64,000 nucleotides of DNA from Norana najaformis (taxonomy: Eukaryota; Annelida; Clitellata; Crassiclitellata; Hormogastridae), in contig OZ029916.1 in the NCBI GenBank assembly GCA_964023275.1, forward strand, positions 13,694,607 to 13,758,606, in the 5' to 3' direction. A model generated the notes under the pieces. It was given only the letters and a program-made list of their open reading frames with translations. It was not told the DNA's origin and did not search any database. A program made the translations under genes and the position numbers. Shown piece after piece: positions 26,801 through 34,404 of this stretch. Each line of letters begins with the position of its first letter. Within the stretch, counting starts at the first letter, position 1.

Positions 26801-29800
26801 ATTTACTGTAAGATGCAACTGATATGCCATTTGACTGAATCATCATGCATAGCATGTTGTCAGGGACTTTGGAGTACTTCTGGATGAAGAACCATCCATG
26901 AAGCAGCAGGTCAATTCTCTAAAGGTCAAGCTTTTACCAACTATATCAACTCAGAGTCATACAGCAAAATTTATATTTTGACATTACCACAAGTCTAGTC
27001 CACTCCTTTATTTTGATGTGCCTGAACTCTAGTAATGTTGTCTTTGCAGGCCTGCCGAAGTTCAGGATACATCAGCTTCAGTCCCTCAATTTCCTGTCTG
27101 AATCATCACCAAGATCCAAAAATTCTCATGTTTCGAGCTATGTGTACGACACTATGCAGGCTCTGGTCGAGAACAGGACTGCACTCAACATTCTACTCAT
27201 GGTATCAGCCTAGCTAATGGAAGTGGACTAGTGGTGAGTCAGTTTAGCCAAAACTGAACTGATATCACGGCATCCAGAAAAATCTAAACCGACATCAGTC
27301 GGTATTCAGAAAATGAAGAAATATCGAAAAATGAAGATAAAAAACCAAGAAAACCGAAAAGTTGATACACATAATGCAAATATTATTTTCCCCACAAACA
27401 TAATTTTTTGTTCACTGATTTTCTTTAACATTGTTGAAAGTATTTATGTTGACCGATAGGCCAACTTAGTGTCCTCTTACTCGCGTCCCATTACTAATAA
27501 ATAGTAACATAAATAATAGTTATATGCATCTAACCTCTATGCTAGACTAAATAAAGTAGGCATATGTACAGTATTACTTAGTGGAAGCTGTTGCATGATG
27601 CACTTGGGTCACGGGCTATTAGACTCGGTTATTTCATATAAGTGTTTCTATCGCAAAATTTCCCGGATGACAAAAGCACCGAGGACATGCTGGGCAAATA
27701 CTGGACATCCGTATTATACTTTTACATTAAAAAATGACACTTAAATAAGTTGCGTCTTCCTTATGAGGCATCTTTCACAGAACTACAGGCATTTTAAGAA
27801 CTGATAACACATGTAGTTGAACACAAAAAATACAATTTTAATTTTTAACTTAATTTTGTTGCAGTAAAACAGCACAGGAAACTGTATACAATATTATCTC
27901 AGGTATAATGCACACTCTGTTTCCAAATAAAATCTGCTCAAAGTCTGGGTGCACAATGTATATAGGAAAAAAGTTCTTAGATGCTTTCGGCAAACAATGA
28001 TCACACGGCATTAATGAAAGCAGCATGTCGATGGCACATTATCAGCACTATCAATGTCTTACAATACAATGGATTATTAAGTATTAAAACAGGTAGTCAG
28101 TTCTCTTTAAATATATCGTACCCAACGTACATGCGTCATGGAAGACCAAGGCCTTTAACGTGGCACTGCGAATTCGATGTCGGCAGCCACTTAGTCACAA
28201 ATTATTAGCAACTCATGATGGCGAAAAAGAAAAGTGTAATAAATTTCATCATCCAAGAATGAGTCGAGTGGATTCTGATGGGCCCTAAGCACTCTTTGAC
28301 GCTGAAAACTTTGTCGAATGTGACAAATTATGACAGCCACCATTTTGTTTTCTTTCATTTAGCTTGTACTAGTTCACTTATGCCCGCTTGTGGGGCAAAC
28401 TAGGGCTAGTCCAGGCATAGTGCGCTAAGACCACATCATGCAAACCAAACTGATTTGCTAGTTGGGCGCAAGCTGAACTTAGGCAGTCAAGTCCTGTGCA
28501 TTATACATAGGTACTAAAGTTTTTACATAAGGATAAATTTTGCAACTTGGGATGCGATTTATGCACGAATGCACATTACACCTGAGATAATACAGTAGCT
28601 GTGAAGTGTTCAGTGCACAACAGCACTTAAGGCATAAAGAACACAAAAAACCGAAAACTGATACCGATACCACAATATTTAGAAAAAATGAACCAACTTT
28701 AAAGAACACTGAGAAAAAATGTAAACCAATAACAAATAATACTGTCAACTCTCAAGATAGATGAGAATCTGTTGGTTGGGCACTAGGTGTGTGCAAGAGC
28801 TTGCCAATGGAAACTATTCTAGCTGTTCCAGCTTCTTTTGCCTGCAGATGAAGTCATTCATAACGAACTTTAATGTCATTTAGGATGGTGGGAGTTACCT
28901 ACATAAAGAAGAAGTTCTTATAAAGAATTCTTCTACACAGAGTATACTATATAAACTTTTTGTGAAGTTATGTTATTAACAGCAAAACCTCTCATGATGC
29001 CCATTCTGCCCAGTACAATAATACAATGATTTGATGATTGCTAGTCATAACACAGGGTTACCAGCTGTAATGTAATGGGTTACTCAACCAGCAGAACATT
29101 ATAAGGATGCAAGAAATTAAATCTACTAACACAAAGACTCTCCGACAGAGAAACCAGTATTTCTGTTGAAGCCTGTCATAGCCTATTGGCTCCAATCTGC
29201 ACAGAAGGTTATCCTTCTTTATATCAGATAAACACTCATTTATTCCTTTGACCTAAAAACAAGCACAAACTTATTAAGAAACTTTAAAATATGATTAAAT
29301 AACTCTTTAAAATTAATCTTTCATTTACAATCCAATTTAATTCAACCTTAAAACTTCTCGAGCCACTGCTATACTAATTCAACATTACTCAACAGCACAT
29401 CAGCACCTAAACACCGACCCAGTCAATTCCTGGTCAGTCCAGTGGGGCAACATAAGTAGAATAAGCAGACTGAAGTAGGTAAGCTTTAGCCTTAAACCAG
29501 AACCATCAGAAACTGTACAATTTGAAAATGGATGCTAAGGCAACGAGTACTTCTCTTGTTTGAACTATTTTGGCTTATTCTGCTTAAAGTTTACTTGATT
29601 ATGTGATATGGTCATTTGTGCAGGTCTTATAAAAAAACACCTGCACCTGGAAATATTGTCAAAAGAAAGTTAGAGTTAACTATAAATTACTGCACATAAT
29701 AAGTTTGACCTAAAATGTTATCATTTCATGTATTCAGTCATTCAACGAATCATTATGACTTCATTTTATCTTGTATTGTATTGTATCGTATTTGATAACT

Positions 29801-32377
29801 TATAAAGCACTTCTTACAGAACAAACTACTCAGAGGCACTTCCAGCACCAGAACCCTGAGGAAATAAGAACGTCTTGAAACAATGATATGACCGAGCTCT
29901 ATCACCAACAGTGTCCCTTCCACGAAATGATAGCAGATTTCAAGCTTACTAACTGTCATCTGTTGCCACAAAAATTACTTCCATACACAATGCACATATT
30001 GACTTTGAGAAATATTTGTAAATGAGTGCACTTCATATCCAAGTTTTTGTACATCAGTGCACTGCAAATAAGTAGCAGTTCCAGTTTCATGTTTTCACAA
30101 TATCAGTTAATTAACTAATAATTTTTTACAATGACGTACTTGAAGCAGATGGCACAAAACTGTCCATGGTGCAGCCAATCCTTGGTTCAAGAATGGTTAC
30201 AGACAAGACAAGACAAGGCTTGACACATTAAGACGAACTCCACTTATCAACTAACAACTTTTACCTGAAGAGCTGAGCAGACACAGCAGAACCAGTCATC
30301 ATCAGGTACAGCAGTCAGAGGTGGCTTCAGACATTCAAGATGAAAAACTGCTGGACAAGTTTCACAACAAATCAAATCACCTCTCCTAAAACCACAAATA
30401 TCAACATAACTCATAACCCATTATATTATAATCTTCCAAGATTAGTTTAGGTAATCTCCCGCATATTTTTTCATTTCTCTGACAAAATATGAATTTTTAA
30501 CTTTGTAGTTCAACTGAATGGAAATAACAGATTTGTTAAAAAAATGACATCTCAAATTCTGTCACAATTTCTCATGTATACGTCATCAAACAAGTGTTCA
30601 ATTTTTGTAATTACAAGTGAGGATGGATGTTGACAATACTGACAACTGCACTGCCAATTAAAATACTAATATAGTAGTAAGAATGTATACCACATCCTCA
30701 CTATAATATGCATCGACATAATGCGAATTTGGGTATAACATGGTCGCTCCCATGGATCCCAAATTTACCTGTGCATACATATGTGATCTTTGGAAGAAAA
30801 ACTCACAGAGTGCCAAAATGGTAATGCCTGTCCTGACAGTAACACTGTTCTTTCTTTTCTTGTTGTTTGCCAAGCTGAAAGGGGGTCAAAACTTTACATA
30901 GTATACCAAGATAGTTGCTATAAAGCATCAATGGCATATTTCTGTAAGACTCTCACTGGTATAGAACTCTCGAATCCAAAGTGTGCGCAAGAGTTATATT
31001 CTACTTTTTACACAGTTACATCACCAAAATACTCCAAGGACAATAGCTAGACCTAAAACACTAAACAAATGTAATGTAATAAAATTTTAGTTTCTTTAGA
31101 AAAATTTCAACAATTTTTGGGAAAAGGAAGGCCTACTCCACGCAGCAATTCGAAGCAATCAAAAGACATAGAAATTGTTAAACCCAGGCAAAAATAGTAC
31201 ATATCTTGGCATTAGTGAAACAAAAATTTCTGTATTATGTATTAGCTCTTTCAAATAAAACCTAAGTTTTAAGGTTGAGTTTATGTGTCTATTTTTCTAA
31301 AACAATTATGTCACATAAATTTATCTACACCACTCCATACACACAGAGCAAAGTTTAAGGCACCTGAAAGTGGAAAATCAAAACAAAAGATTTAAAGGGA
31401 ACCAACCTATGACAGGATCTACACTGCTCTTCATGTGTAAAGGCTCCTTCTTTCATGATTGTTTCACGGACCAAATTCGTTGTTAGAAATAAATCTGTCA
31501 AAGTCTGCAGCAGGAAGAGACGCTGGCTAGTGTTTAAATCTTGGTAATGATTGCAGCAAAATAAAGTCAGAACCTGCTGAAAGTCATCATCAGTGCTTGT
31601 GAGACTCTCCAGGTACATTCTGACAGCCTCAAACCACGTTACTGCATCTACAACATGTAGAGCGATATTAATACTATCTTTGGCATCATTTGGTCCAAAC
31701 ACAGAATTGCTGCAGTCTTCTTCTTGCAGAATGCATTTCAGCAGAGCTATATGGATTTCTGCTAAAAGGCAACTCTGTTCATTAACCGTCAGTGAAGCAC
31801 AGAAATCTTCAAATCGAAACAGTGACAAATGAAGAATTCTTGAAAACTGCCTTAGAACCTGATAGATACTAACAGCCTGAAGTGAAAACTCAGTATCGAC
31901 GACTAAATCAAATGCACTTTCCGGAAGAATCAACGCTGGTATATCAATGTCGTCCGTAAAATCTGGTATCTGCGGTCGCGCTATGTGTCTGTGTATTTCG
32001 TCCGAATCTAACTCATTTGAATCCATGTCATCTTCGGGCAGAAAATCTGACCCCTCTTTATCACTCTCGTCGTCCGCAAAAGGGATGCTATCGTCGTCGT
32101 CTGCATCAGAAAAGTATCTCTCCCTTGCCCGAGACATGAATGTCATTGGACGCTGTACGTAACGACTTCGAACAGACGAAGATGTCTGTCGAGGGCCAGA
32201 TCTGAGAGAGTACTGCGTTTTCACTTCAGAAACTGGAGAAAGGCTATGTGCTTCTCTACGCGCTCTCGTTTCTTGCCCATTCTGTAAAATCTCGTTTTTA
32301 TGATCTCCACTCAACGACAAATCACTCTGCCCGACACCGGCATCAGATCTCCTTTTGCGAATGATTCTCCTACTCAT
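3654..32377 (-). CDS. BPTF: BPTF / NURF301, N-terminal 1488 residues (gene span, 11 exons)
   Basis: Largest subunit of the nucleosome remodelling factor NURF, which partners the ISWI ATPase in the nucleus and reads histone marks. Exons on the minus strand: 32377-31407, 30385-30265, 29252-29131, 26638-26433, 25290-25142, 20409-19986, 10753-10631, 10478-10095, 9716-9577, 7496-5813, 3795-3654. Every exon phase fits the next, giving an open frame of 4466 nt. In order it encodes a basic/acidic N-terminus, DDT domain (~165-235), WHIM-like segment (~270-315), PHD finger (~319-364), a GYDR..YWFL block, a lineage-variable acidic stretch (~475-665), the conserved GMEGNY..HPNW..ATWVKY module, and the WPYP.PRP..WRYR..RWDDM block. 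Human BPTF has the same order. Missing C-terminal PHD and bromodomain exons must lie left of position 1. Introns 5, 6, 9, 10 and 11 carry transposon debris. Confidence 0.96.
4140..4800 (-). mobile_element. LINE-D fragment (CR1/L2-like), 3' end
   Basis: Minus-strand remnant of a reverse-transcriptase C-terminal region: RILFEILTLVRNSCWLC is followed by SSIPGRRPLHSLVQGDLSVP. The same pattern occurs at 55100-55770 (KILMIMHNCLAGCAPYYL...SIPGHRSLSPAVQDDL). The 3' tail at 4150-4210 has a GCACCACTTC...GGTGCT hairpin module shared with other repeats in the window. Lies in BPTF intron 10. 5' truncated and frame-broken. Confidence 0.7.
5003..5129. repeat. short fold-back repeat
   Basis: CCCAACAGATCT at 5003-5014 pairs perfectly with AGATCTGTTGGG at 5108-5119. 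CATTTCTACTCC at 5080-5091 pairs with GGAGTAGAAATG at 5118-5129. GATCTG-type motifs recur between them. Looks like a small non-autonomous fold-back or MITE remnant. Confidence 0.6.
5140..5340. repeat. R1 repeat, left portion (second partial copy)
   Basis: Aligns with 16975-17160: a TAGCACCTTTAAAGTACC-type hairpin module, then TGGTCAGA-AACT, CACCA-TGGCA, TCGCACACA and CAAAGCCCAAC. It stops near 5320-5340, so it is a separate fragment from the copy at 3001-3360. Confidence 0.6.
5379..5410 (+). repeat. short match to the hAT-like 5' region
   Basis: The block AAATTTCGGCAGATAAT followed by GTGTGTATA nearly repeats bases 120-150 of the complete hAT-like element. The neighbouring 5410-5700 shows no clear transposase. 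Confidence 0.45.
5813..7496 (-). CDS. BPTF: BPTF exon 10 (large exon, conserved middle region)
   Basis: A 1684-nt exon encoding residues ~881-1442. It opens with VWKQKGEEYR...GGWFWVS, as in the human protein. It continues through a poorly conserved Ser/Glu-rich stretch with an acidic run near +6730-6780. It ends with the strongly conserved block FLTKSNKRSLFVLEKDEL, ARKGG, WPYPCPRP, WRYRTQTAKNL, RWDDMATK, SETEVTTVELLKRRDIGP. Acceptor CTGTAG|GTG, phase 0; donor AAAG|GTAGTT, phase 1. The variable first half and conserved last quarter mirror human BPTF, although human is much longer between them. Confidence 0.95.
7497..8678. other. BPTF intron 9, no feature recognised
   Basis: AT-rich sequence without convincing coding potential, RNA gene or repeat structure that I could identify. 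Confidence 0.5.
8679..8703. repeat. (TGTA)n microsatellite
   Basis: About six tandem TGTA units, directly beside a repeat tail with a GTGCCTTTTAAG...AAGGCGCT hairpin at 8715-8750. Confidence 0.9.
8705..8790 (-). repeat. LINE/SINE 3'-tail module
   Basis: TTTGTAAAGTGCC...AAAGGCGCT resembles the tails at 4175, 16984, 29800 and 32615. In this orientation the tail reads on the minus strand and the microsatellite is its A/T-rich end. Confidence 0.5.
8833..9045 (+). pseudogene. hAT-like transposase fragment
   Basis: Encodes MMEDFVTKSIALFEKMKLP followed by CEFIEVE. This fits the late part of the transposase family seen at 734-2647, where a DFVT block precedes the C-terminal AE.G.A block. No neighbouring blocks or ends remain. 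It lies in BPTF intron 9, antisense to the gene. The match is from memory of the family, so moderate confidence. Confidence 0.45.
9046..9576. other. BPTF intron 9, distal part
   Basis: No coding or repeat signal recognised between the hAT-like fragment and exon 9. Confidence 0.45.
9577..9716 (-). CDS. BPTF: BPTF exon 9
   Basis: Encodes ...GHVKLRRITAGEKEDRKKKE...ASTWVKYSLGLHHQ (~834-880). This corresponds to human LGHTRLHRM...KKKEKK...ATWVKYTFPVKHQ. The charged KKKEKE stretch is probably helical. Acceptor ACATAG|GT, donor CAG|GTGATT, phase 0. Confidence 0.94.
10095..10478 (-). CDS. BPTF: BPTF exon 8
   Basis: Encodes residues ~706-833. It contains GNYKTYVNLYSTNPLALSK, KRRHLSYKFSLTP, EFVWNG, CFLHPNWCQNSGRW and VWHESLG, each with a direct human counterpart (for example EGNYRVYVNQYSTN, RRHLAHKFCLTP, SFLHPNWASHRANW). 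Acceptor CTGACAG|GA, donor CTGG|GTGAGT, phase 1. Confidence 0.95.
10631..10753 (-). CDS. BPTF: BPTF exon 7
   Basis: Encodes SEMRQTRSKARHLYGVNPFE and then PYPALFKLG, leading into the exon 8 GMEGNY block as human ...NYFKLGQEGKY does. Phases on both sides fit (acceptor TTACAG|TT, donor CTTG|GTAAGC). It is separated from exon 8 by a short intron of 152 bp. Confidence 0.9.
10754..12139. other. BPTF intron 6, part upstream of LINE-A
   Basis: No confident feature. 11600-12139 may hold the poorly preserved 5' region of LINE-A, but I could not read a clear ORF1 or the start of the endonuclease there. Confidence 0.4.
12140..14960 (+). mobile_element. LINE-A copy 1 (CR1/L2-type non-LTR retrotransposon), degenerate
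   Basis: Plus-strand remnants occur in protein order. Endonuclease: GNGGGLAYLFKSYLPLKK, YHPPS, IVIMGDFNI, GHILDVLITHSDLNSL, SYLSDHVAIF (12155-12660). Linker: PKPWFNSAISEAMHCRSQLE (12965-13025), FFADKIS. Reverse transcriptase: LGDLSNFRPIST (13590), LLDLSAAFDT (13806), GVLQGFVLGPL (13983), YADDTQLYISF (14070). C-terminal region: LDYYNSILVGI (14450), AAGPKFWNSLPVSVHSAQSF (14770). Many frameshifts and stops. The linker contains a 96-bp tandem duplication. Related copies in this window start at 14985, 33385(-), 42125 and 59135(-). Antisense within BPTF intron 6. Confidence 0.88.
12717..12908 (+). repeat. 96-bp tandem duplication inside LINE-A
   Basis: LNKLKHVILASPLWLAPAQT at 12717 is followed by LNKLKNDILAFPLWLSPALT at 12813. 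Both continue with a similar (A/V)MQF block, so an in-frame 96-bp segment is duplicated. Confidence 0.8.
14985..15072 (+). mobile_element. LINE-A copy 2, left piece
   Basis: Matches LINE-A copy 1 at about 13045-13130 (CACTAGGTTCAAACAACAGTG vs the ACAGGTTTAAGCAACAGCG region, then TATCTAACA vs TATTTAACA). The match stops at about 15072, where LINE-B starts, and resumes at about 18006. Confidence 0.75.
16053..17072 (+). pseudogene. LINE-B reverse transcriptase, longest open part
   Basis: A 339-codon open stretch covering the central palm, with the YADD catalytic motif, and the C-terminal CR1-type domain. Its true coding part begins near 16160 after the frameshift and stops making sense at about 16960, where R1 begins. 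Upstream palm residues LDLSAAFDTVDH are in another frame (15986-16174), so it is not functional as it stands. Confidence 0.85.
16963..17742. repeat. R1 repeat, most complete copy, nested in LINE-B
   Basis: The LINE-B sequence TTCTTCTGACTG at 16962 is interrupted and resumes at GTTTGTTGCAAGAATC (about 17743). The uninterrupted junction is visible in the minus-strand LINE-B copy at 49440-49470. The ~780-bp insert starts with TAATTGTAATTTGAAATTTG and the GCGCC...GGCGC hairpin module. It is CpG-richer than its surroundings and has no recognisable protein. The hairpin being at its left suggests its 3' end is on the left, meaning minus orientation. Confidence 0.75.
18006..18715 (+). mobile_element. 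LINE-A copy 2, middle piece
   Basis: Continues LINE-A after LINE-B: GCATCACCAAAAACTTTGTG matches 13165-13180, then AAGAGCTAGC...TTTGCTGATAAAATTTC matches 13245-13290. The alignment continues to 18655 (equivalent to 13790). There is then a ~110-bp deletion and a further match to about 18710. Contains a run of about ten C's near 18565. Confidence 0.78.
18716..19545. other. unassigned sequence within LINE-A copy 2
   Basis: No match to LINE-A copy 1 was seen. Either another insertion or too diverged. No coding signal recognised. Confidence 0.4.
19546..19975 (+). mobile_element. LINE-A copy 2, 3' end
   Basis: TCATCTGACTGCCTTTCTCT, GTTGCTGGACATAAATTTGG and the TTGATGCCTTGTGCAATAGA tail match LINE-A 3' sequence (compare 14700-14800 and the minus copy at 57840). 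It ends about 10-25 bases before the splice donor of BPTF exon 6 (minus-strand donor at 19985). Confidence 0.78.
19986..20409 (-). CDS. BPTF: BPTF exon 6 (lineage-variable acidic region)
   Basis: Encodes residues ~524-664, rich in Ser, Glu, Lys and Asp, with no domain recognised. The end reads AVTECLLSAENIKLISDAFV. The equivalent human interval is also long, acidic and poorly conserved. Assignment rests on position, strand and matching phases (acceptor CTGAAG|AGC, phase 0; donor TCAA|GTAAGA, phase 1). The open frame extends past both splice sites for a few codons only. Confidence 0.85.
20410..21900. other. BPTF intron 5, no gene recognised
   Basis: AT-rich sequence containing the microsatellite at 20804-20849. 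Nothing else I could identify. Confidence 0.45.
20804..20849. repeat. (TA)n(TG)n compound microsatellite
   Basis: About ten TA units run directly into about twelve TG units. Confidence 0.95.
21901..22290. repeat. R2 repeat, copy 1
   Basis: About 390 bp that aligns along its length with 30691-31104 in the same orientation. Shared blocks include TGGGTATAACA, CCATGGATCCCAAATTTACC, GGAAGAAAAACTCA, TTTCTGTAAGACT, ACTAGACCTAAAACACTA-type and TTTTAGTTTCTTTAGA. No protein. The CTCGCTGTAACAC-like start resembles ends of pogo-like MITEs, but that is only a resemblance. Confidence 0.75.
22364..23345 (-). pseudogene. piggyBac-type transposase remnant
   Basis: The minus strand encodes RGYMWNLEMYTGRKTEVKIG, then TKRVVLRSCQPLYNIGHHFC and MDIYFSPTAIFVELKQT (23345-23127). 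This is the piggyBac DDE domain pattern GY...FE.YTGK...V...L..PL...GH....DN.Y.S..L...L. The canonical Asp-Asn is Asp-Ile here. After a degraded stretch, 22633-22364 has ERHFLTNIISTTSGSDSSHP and a Cys-containing tail, like the piggyBac C-terminal RHF and Cys-rich region. Frames are broken and no TTAA-flanked ends were located. Lies in BPTF intron 5, same strand as BPTF. Confidence 0.72.
23400..25141. other. BPTF intron 5, unassigned sequence
   Basis: No coding gene. 23870-24075 looks like a short non-coding repeat (CCATGCAATGTCC near its end, GC-richer than its surroundings). 24600-24640 contains CTTATGGTCCAAAAAATAAG, a partly palindromic motif typical of MITE ends. Neither could be classified. 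Confidence 0.35.
25142..25290 (-). CDS. BPTF: BPTF exon 5, ending in a GC donor
   Basis: Encodes EILKDLRLKRESLKTVNDED and ends KADLEE (~474-523). It continues exon 4 (...SALAAHD-EILKD), like human SFLAAANEEILES. Acceptor TTTCCAG|AA. The donor reads GAAGAG|GCAAGT, the usual context of GC-AG introns, and keeps the frame with exon 6. A GT donor in a suitable place was not seen. Confidence 0.87.
25291..26432. other. BPTF intron 4, no feature recognised
   Basis: AT-rich; nothing supported. Confidence 0.45.
26433..26638 (-). CDS. BPTF: BPTF exon 4
   Basis: Encodes EGDGRAWYYSTPAQLEEMIM, EKWEVDL, AITEELTNKIKGRRKSALAA (~405-473). The human counterpart has KIWYYSTKVQLAELID...YWEAEL...DITEDLTNKARGSNKSFLAA. 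This belongs to the WHIM/WSD-like region after the PHD finger, which packs with the DDT module. Acceptor TTTTCAG|T, donor GATG|GTGAGT, phase 1. Confidence 0.95.
26639..27879. other. BPTF intron 3, unassigned part
   Basis: 26870-27230 shows weak similarity in style to a LINE C-terminal region (GVLLDEEPSMKQQVNSL-like reading near 26875) but is too short to call. No other gene seen. Confidence 0.3.
27880..28615. mobile_element. inverted-repeat element (non-autonomous DNA transposon-like)
   Basis: TATTATCTCAGGTATAATGC at 27892 is inverted at 28573-28592 (GCATTACACCTGAGATAATA-type, about 20 of 23 positions matching over the arm). Further GTGCA-TATA-rich motifs lie inside both arms. The ~730-bp interior has an open stretch at 27981-28208 with no recognised protein. 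Lies in BPTF intron 3. Confidence 0.55.
29131..29252 (-). CDS. BPTF: BPTF exon 3
   Basis: Encodes VKGINECLSDIKK, LCRLEPIGYDRLQQKYWFLC and RRVFV (~365-405), equivalent to human ...RHEPIGYDRSRRKYWFLNRRLII. Acceptor TTTTTAG|GTC. The donor is placed at TTTGT|GTTAGT because phase 2 is required by exon 4. Confidence 0.93.
29253..30264. other. BPTF intron 2 with a LINE tail
   Basis: 29785-29870 holds another TATAAAGCACTTC...CAGAGGCACTTCC tail module, minus orientation. The rest shows nothing. Confidence 0.5.
30265..30385 (-). CDS. BPTF: BPTF exon 2 (first PHD finger)
   Basis: Encodes RGDLICCETCPAVFHLECLK and PPLTAVPDDDWFCCVCSALQ (~325-364). Together with CRSCH at the end of exon 1 this gives a complete C4HC3 PHD zinc-binding pattern: C-x2-C, C-x2-C, H-x2-C, C-x2-C. 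The W near the end (DDDW) is conserved. Human has GDLLCCETCSAVYHLECVKP. Acceptor TTTTAG|G, donor CTTCAG|GTAAAA, phase 0. Confidence 0.96.
30691..31104. repeat. R2 repeat, copy 2
   Basis: Direct partner of 21901-22290 (see there). It carries an additional ~40-bp stretch around 30815-30850 absent from copy 1. It lies in BPTF intron 1, in the same orientation as copy 1. Confidence 0.75.
31105..31406. other. BPTF intron 1, proximal part
   Basis: AT-rich, nothing recognised. Confidence 0.45.
31407..32377 (-). CDS. BPTF: BPTF exon 1 (start codon, DDT domain)
   Basis: The ATG at 32377 is the first in an open frame and begins MSRRIIRKRRSDAG, a basic N-terminus. An acidic stretch follows (~91-130, YFSDADDDDSIPF...DEIH). 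The DDT domain follows (~165-235: SIYQVLRQFSRILHLSLFRF, EDFCASL, LLAEIHIALLKCIL, EEDCSNSVFGP), then VDAVTWFEAVRMYLESL and LQTLTDLFLTTNLVRE, ending in EEQCRSCH, the first two PHD cysteines. The human equivalent reads AIYEVLRNFGTVLRLSPFRF...EEDTSNTTFGP. It lacks the long Gly/Pro-rich N-terminal extension of vertebrates. Donor CATAG|GTTGGT. Confidence 0.95.
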
Positions 32378-32580
32378 TATTATAAACAGTCTCGTGCAAT
32401 GACCGGGCAGTTTATAAACTTTATGGCAATATAATCAAAACAAAAATCTGAGTAAATTTAATTATTTCACACAGACGTCTCAATGATTACAAATATCCCT
32501 TCTTCTCGCTATTTTGTAATTCGCCATTTTCTCAGATAATCACGTGATATCGAATATAAACTAATGTTATGTAGCTCTAA
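32378..32580 (-). promoter_or_regulatory. BPTF 5'UTR / promoter region
   Basis: Sequence immediately upstream of the BPTF start codon, free of repeats until about 32590. It contains CGCCATTTT at 32522-32530, a YY1-type core, and the palindrome ATCACGTGAT at 32539-32548, an E-box. No TATA box at a convincing distance. Promoter role is inferred from position. Confidence 0.4.
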
Positions 32581-32589
32581 CCATATTTA

Positions 32590-32695
32590 TTTTTTATTTA
32601 TACAGAACACTTATATAGCGCCCCTTCAAGAAAACTACTCAGAAGCGCTCCCTAACCAACTTCGGCGAAAAAGAACAGTCTTAAGAGAAGAATAG
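32590..32695 (-). repeat. LINE/SINE 3'-tail module
   Basis: TATATAGCGCCCCTTCAAG and CTACTCAGAAGCGCTCCC form the hairpin seen at 29800 and 16984. Only the tail is present. Confidence 0.55.
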
Positions 32696-32749
32696 AAGAT
32701 AGAAATAAAATCGAGTACCAAACCTGCGCTTCGTTTTTGGTTCTATTTT

Positions 32750-33380
32750 TCAGAGGATCGTAATCGTAACTTCTGTAGCGCCCAACGAAAGCCAAGTCGC
32801 GGGAACCACATTATTCGCAGGCGCTCAGTCAAAACAAAATCGATAGGCAAGAGGGTTCGGTTCCAGGTCGAGATCTGAGTCAGGCAGGCAGGCAGGCAGC
32901 CAGACGGCTATGGTGGGTGGTACGTGCAATTGGATCCGCGGTAACGATAAGGGGAAAAGGTAGAAACAGGATAGGATTTGTGGAAGAGGAGTGTTTTCAG
33001 TTTTTCAGTTTTGAGTGGAAGACCTGCGCAGCGATTGCGAGGGGTGAAGTGATGGTAAGGTTGTATGATGGAGAATGGAGCAGGAGAATGGAGCAGGATA
33101 ATGGAGCAGGAGAATGGAGGCTGAGACAGAGAAGTATGTGGAAAAACGAAGTGATCTGAGCGGTTGTATAGTGAACAGCTGACGAATGTAAGAGGTTGAG
33201 AAATTTGAAGGGCACTGAAGGCCTAGATAAGGAAATGTATGCAGAAGAACAATATCTGGGCGGTTGAATAACGAATAGCTGGCGAATGTAACAAGGCTGA
33301 GAAGGTAAAGGGCATTGTAGGTGAAAAATTCAATTTTGTAGTGGATGCGCTGAAGTACCTTGAGTCAACGAATCTAATCT
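32750..33380. repeat. R3 repeat, copy 1
   Basis: TGTAGCGCCCAACGAAAG, CAGGCGCTCAGTCAAAA and GGTTCCAGGTCGAGATC recur, reverse-complemented, at 39520-39640. Includes (GGCA)n at 32882-32899 and short GGAGCAGGAGAAT tandem units at about 33075-33120. No protein recognised. Confidence 0.7.
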
Positions 33381-33384
33381 AATG

Positions 33385-33865
33385 ACTTCTGTAGCGTCGT
33401 TATCATAACGCACAAGGCATATCGATGGTTGTTTCAAGTGAAAATTGTAATAAAAATCATAATCCATTGTAGAAGCCAGGTCAAATTCCTGTCGGTCAGA
33501 GAAACCTGAAGTTAGACTACGGTGGGTAAGCTAACTAAAACAGACGAGTTTTTAGTTTTGATCTGAATGACATTACAGAAATATCAGAACCCCGCCATGA
33601 ATTCCAAGCTGTGGACCAACAACCGATCGAGAACGCTCTAGACCTCAATACCGGGTTGGCTGATTTAAATGTAGTAGGCCTACTGTGTGAACTACGAGAT
33701 AGATTTAAACTGGACTCTTGTTCGATAGGCAACCAATATAACGAATGCAATATTTGTGTAATATGCTGATATTCATGTGTTTTTGCTTTGGCTCTGACCA
33801 GAGAGTTTTGAACCATTTGTAGTTTAGCATTTCCTGCACTTAAGGCATGGCCGTATAGCACATTA
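33385..33865 (-). mobile_element. LINE fragment, RT C-terminal region and tail
   Basis: The minus strand encodes NAKLQMVQNSLVRAK, ITQILHSLYWLPIEQ and LRSRAFSIGCWSTAWNSWRG, ending FRSKLKTRLF. This is the typical C-terminal end of CR1/L2 reverse transcriptase. The tail reads GTAGCG...ACAAGGCAT, similar to LINE-A. Confidence 0.75.
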
Positions 33866-34404
33866 GCTGCACTACGTGCAGAATATATGAGCAGAAGCGC
33901 CTCTGACCGTTTTAATCTCTGCTAGATTCTTCATGAAGAAGACTTCCACGAATTTATTCTTACTTTCTATTCTGAAGGAAGAAATATTACTGTATATTTT
34001 AAAATAAAAACAGCCGGTTTCGGTTGTCATTTTCAAAAATGAGGGGTAGCTTTTGACCATGAATTATAATGAGATCAAAGGAAATGCAGAGATCAATTAG
34101 GCCTACTCCTAAAGCATGAAATCGAGAATATTCCACTATGGAAAATTAATAAGTGTAAGCTACATCAAAGCGAGATTGCTGCAAGATGATTAATTAAATT
34201 GCTATAGTGCTATTTACGTGAAAAGTAATGTATTCCATTTTACGACACCGTCCCAGTGGAATTTTATTACAACAAATTAATATGATGTTTGGTCTACTAT
34301 GACGATGGCAGCTCAATCTGGTTTATCTCTAATCCATGTGCGCAAGAAGTTTTATTAGCATTTAATTAGCCCGCATTATAAACGTGATCACTGTTTGGTT
34401 TTGG

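Noticed and set aside
26870..27230. LINE C-terminal fragment in BPTF intron 3
   Set aside because: Only a few suggestive residues; not aligned convincingly with any LINE in the window.
27981..28208. Open frame in the inverted-repeat element, possible transposase
   Set aside because: No DDE or DNA-binding motif visible; 75 codons is within chance expectation.
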